43,557 nucleotides of DNA from Ignavibacteriales bacterium (GTDB taxonomy: Bacteria > Bacteroidota > Ignavibacteria > Ignavibacteriales > Melioribacteraceae). The notes under the pieces are model-generated. The model did no database searches. It saw nothing but the letters and a program-made list of their open reading frames with translations, and had not been told where the DNA came from. The stretch's first letter is position 1, and every line of letters starts with the position of its first letter. Where the stretch lies: the NCBI GenBank assembly GCA_016929735.1, contig JAFGID010000185.1, positions 1-43,557 of the forward strand, read 5' to 3'. Shown in pieces: positions 42,619-43,557 of this stretch. A program made the position numbers and the translations under genes.

Positions 42619-43557
42619 ATGCTATCAAATCAAAAATCAGTAAATCAACTTGATGCAGGAGAGAAAATTCAGCATTTTTTCCTTCTGAGTAAAATTGAAA
42701 TTAAAATTACAAAAACAAATAAAGAATATCTCGATTTGGAATTTCGAGATAAATCAGCCTCGATTGTTGGAAGAATGTGGGATAATATTGATGATATAAA
42801 ATTTGAAGTCGCACAAGGTAATATTGTTAAGGTTACGGGACAGGTTGAAAAATATCAAGATGTACTTCAAGTTAAAGTCGAAAAAATGAAAGTAGCTGAT
42901 GAAAATGATAATATCTCAATCGAAGATTTTTTACCTCGGAGCGAGCGTAACTTAGACGAAATGCTCGATGAATTTGATGGTTTGATAAATTCGATAAAAA
43001 ATCAATATTTAAAAAGACTGCTTAAATTGGTTTTTGCTGGGAAAAATTTGGATGAATTTATTAAAATGCCTGCTGGTAAAATGTGGCATCATTCATATAT
43101 ACACGGTGTTCTTGAACATAGTCTTGAAGTTGCAAAAATTTGTGAATTAGTTCATTCGTTTCATCCTGACATAAATCGTGATTTAATGCTGGCGGGTGCA
43201 TTGTTGCATGATTTCGGAAAAGTATTTGAACTGCAGTATAAACCAACTTTCGATTATACTGACCAAGGAAAATTGCTCGGACATATTGTACTTGCAACAA
43301 TAGAAATTGAAAAACGAATTTCACAAATTCCTAATTTCCCCGATGATCTAAAAAATCAAATTATACATCTTGTATTAAGTCATCAAGGAAAATTGGAACA
43401 CGCATCACCGATTGAACCAAAAATGGCGGAAGCGATTGCTCTCTATTATGCTGATGAATTAAGTGCGAAAACAAATGCATACAAAGGAGCAATTAAGGAA
43501 CAACAAAATTCTGGCAAAGGATGGACAAATTTTATAAAATTAGCAGACACGGATTTA
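42619..43557 (+). CDS. YhaM-like 3'-5' exoribonuclease, partial at window end
   Basis: The 313 codons present have no stop before the window edge, so the gene is cut. An N-terminal OB-fold (about 15-90; YLDLEFRDKSASIVGRMWD, VKVTGQVEKYQ) is followed by an HD hydrolase domain (about 150-300) with HHSYIHGVLEHSLEV and the H197-D198 pair in LLHDFGK. This OB plus HD layout is that of YhaM-type exonucleases, of about 310-330 residues, so only a few residues are missing. It degrades RNA or single-stranded DNA 3' to 5' in the cytoplasm. It follows the antiterminator by 17 bases, probably in one transcript. Confidence 0.9.
   Translation, partial: MLSNQKSVNQLDAGEKIQHFFLLSKIEIKITKTNKEYLDLEFRDKSASIVGRMWDNIDDIKFEVAQGNIVKVTGQVEKYQDVLQVKVEKMKVADENDNISIEDFLPRSERNLDEMLDEFDGLINSIKNQYLKRLLKLVFAGKNLDEFIKMPAGKMWHHSYIHGVLEHSLEVAKICELVHSFHPDINRDLMLAGALLHDFGKVFELQYKPTFDYTDQGKLLGHIVLATIEIEKRISQIPNFPDDLKNQIIHLVLSHQGKLEHASPIEPKMAEAIALYYADELSAKTNAYKGAIKEQQNSGKGWTNFIKLADTDL

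Noticed and set aside
43061..43324. Minus-strand open frame near the window end
   Set aside because: It is antisense to the HD domain of the YhaM-like exonuclease, which has clear motifs in the plus frame.
1..43557. tRNA genes, rRNA, CRISPR arrays, insertion sequences or prophage
   Set aside because: Gaps are short and AT-rich with no cloverleaf-like blocks, no regular spacer-repeat pattern and no transposase or phage-like protein.

Overview
The window is AT-rich and compact, and most likely comes from a chromosome of the Ignavibacteriota (Ignavibacteria) or a near relative in the Bacteroidota/Chlorobiota group. Two secreted enzymes end in the type IX secretion sorting domain typical of these bacteria (NYPNPFNP, later LGQE and TLVNEEK). 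There are TonB-dependent receptors, an octaheme cytochrome and a UpxY-type antiterminator. Three intergenic sites fit the Bacteroidota-type promoter, TTG or TTTG, then 19-20 bases, then TAnnTTT(G/A). Species cannot be named from sequence alone.

Layout. 1-2667: the conserved rpmH-rnpA-yidD-yidC block. 2727-5432: a patatin-POTRA-barrel protein. 5489-8472 (minus): sugar transferase, MlaE-type permease and M48 peptidase. 8523-9768: a methyltransferase and a lipoprotein. 9948-13867: a probable sulfur operon with a membrane-anchored octaheme cytochrome of the tetrathionate reductase family, a b-type cytochrome, a two-gene YeeE/YedE (TsuA-like) permease and a degenerate rhodanese fused to its second half. 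13934-16181: a secreted protein of unclear role, an FAH-family enzyme and an FmdB-type zinc ribbon. 16262-27956 (minus): ZupT transporter, secreted M28 peptidase, EamA transporter, TonB receptor, a small accessory island with a nuclease-like gene, a porin, a DUF202 protein, a P1 peptidase and an RNA m5C methyltransferase. 28141-36788: Ca/Na antiporter, a small membrane protein, a divergent TonB-type receptor, a type IX-secreted alpha-amylase and a type IX-secreted M28 peptidase. 36855-38050: three small lipoproteins, two of them a tandem duplicate. 38611-42026: a two-gene M16 peptidase. 42086 to the end: UpxY/NusG-like antiterminator and a YhaM-like exonuclease cut by the window edge.

How the genes fit together. 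The sulfur operon is the best candidate for an under-described system. Quinol electrons could pass through the b-cytochrome to the octaheme protein to reduce an oxidised sulfur or nitrogen compound outside the membrane, while the split permease and rhodanese take up or handle the sulfur product. Much of the rest is envelope and nutrient scavenging: secreted peptidases, a secreted amylase, outer-membrane receptors and porins.

Structure not explained by genes includes degenerate 7-8 bp tandem repeats at six gene junctions, a palindrome over the predicted TonB-receptor promoter, a half-duplicated terminator, and an A9 run that separates a small ORF from the nuclease-like gene by one base. No tRNA, rRNA, CRISPR array or insertion sequence was seen, and no gene-free stretch exceeds about 190 bases.
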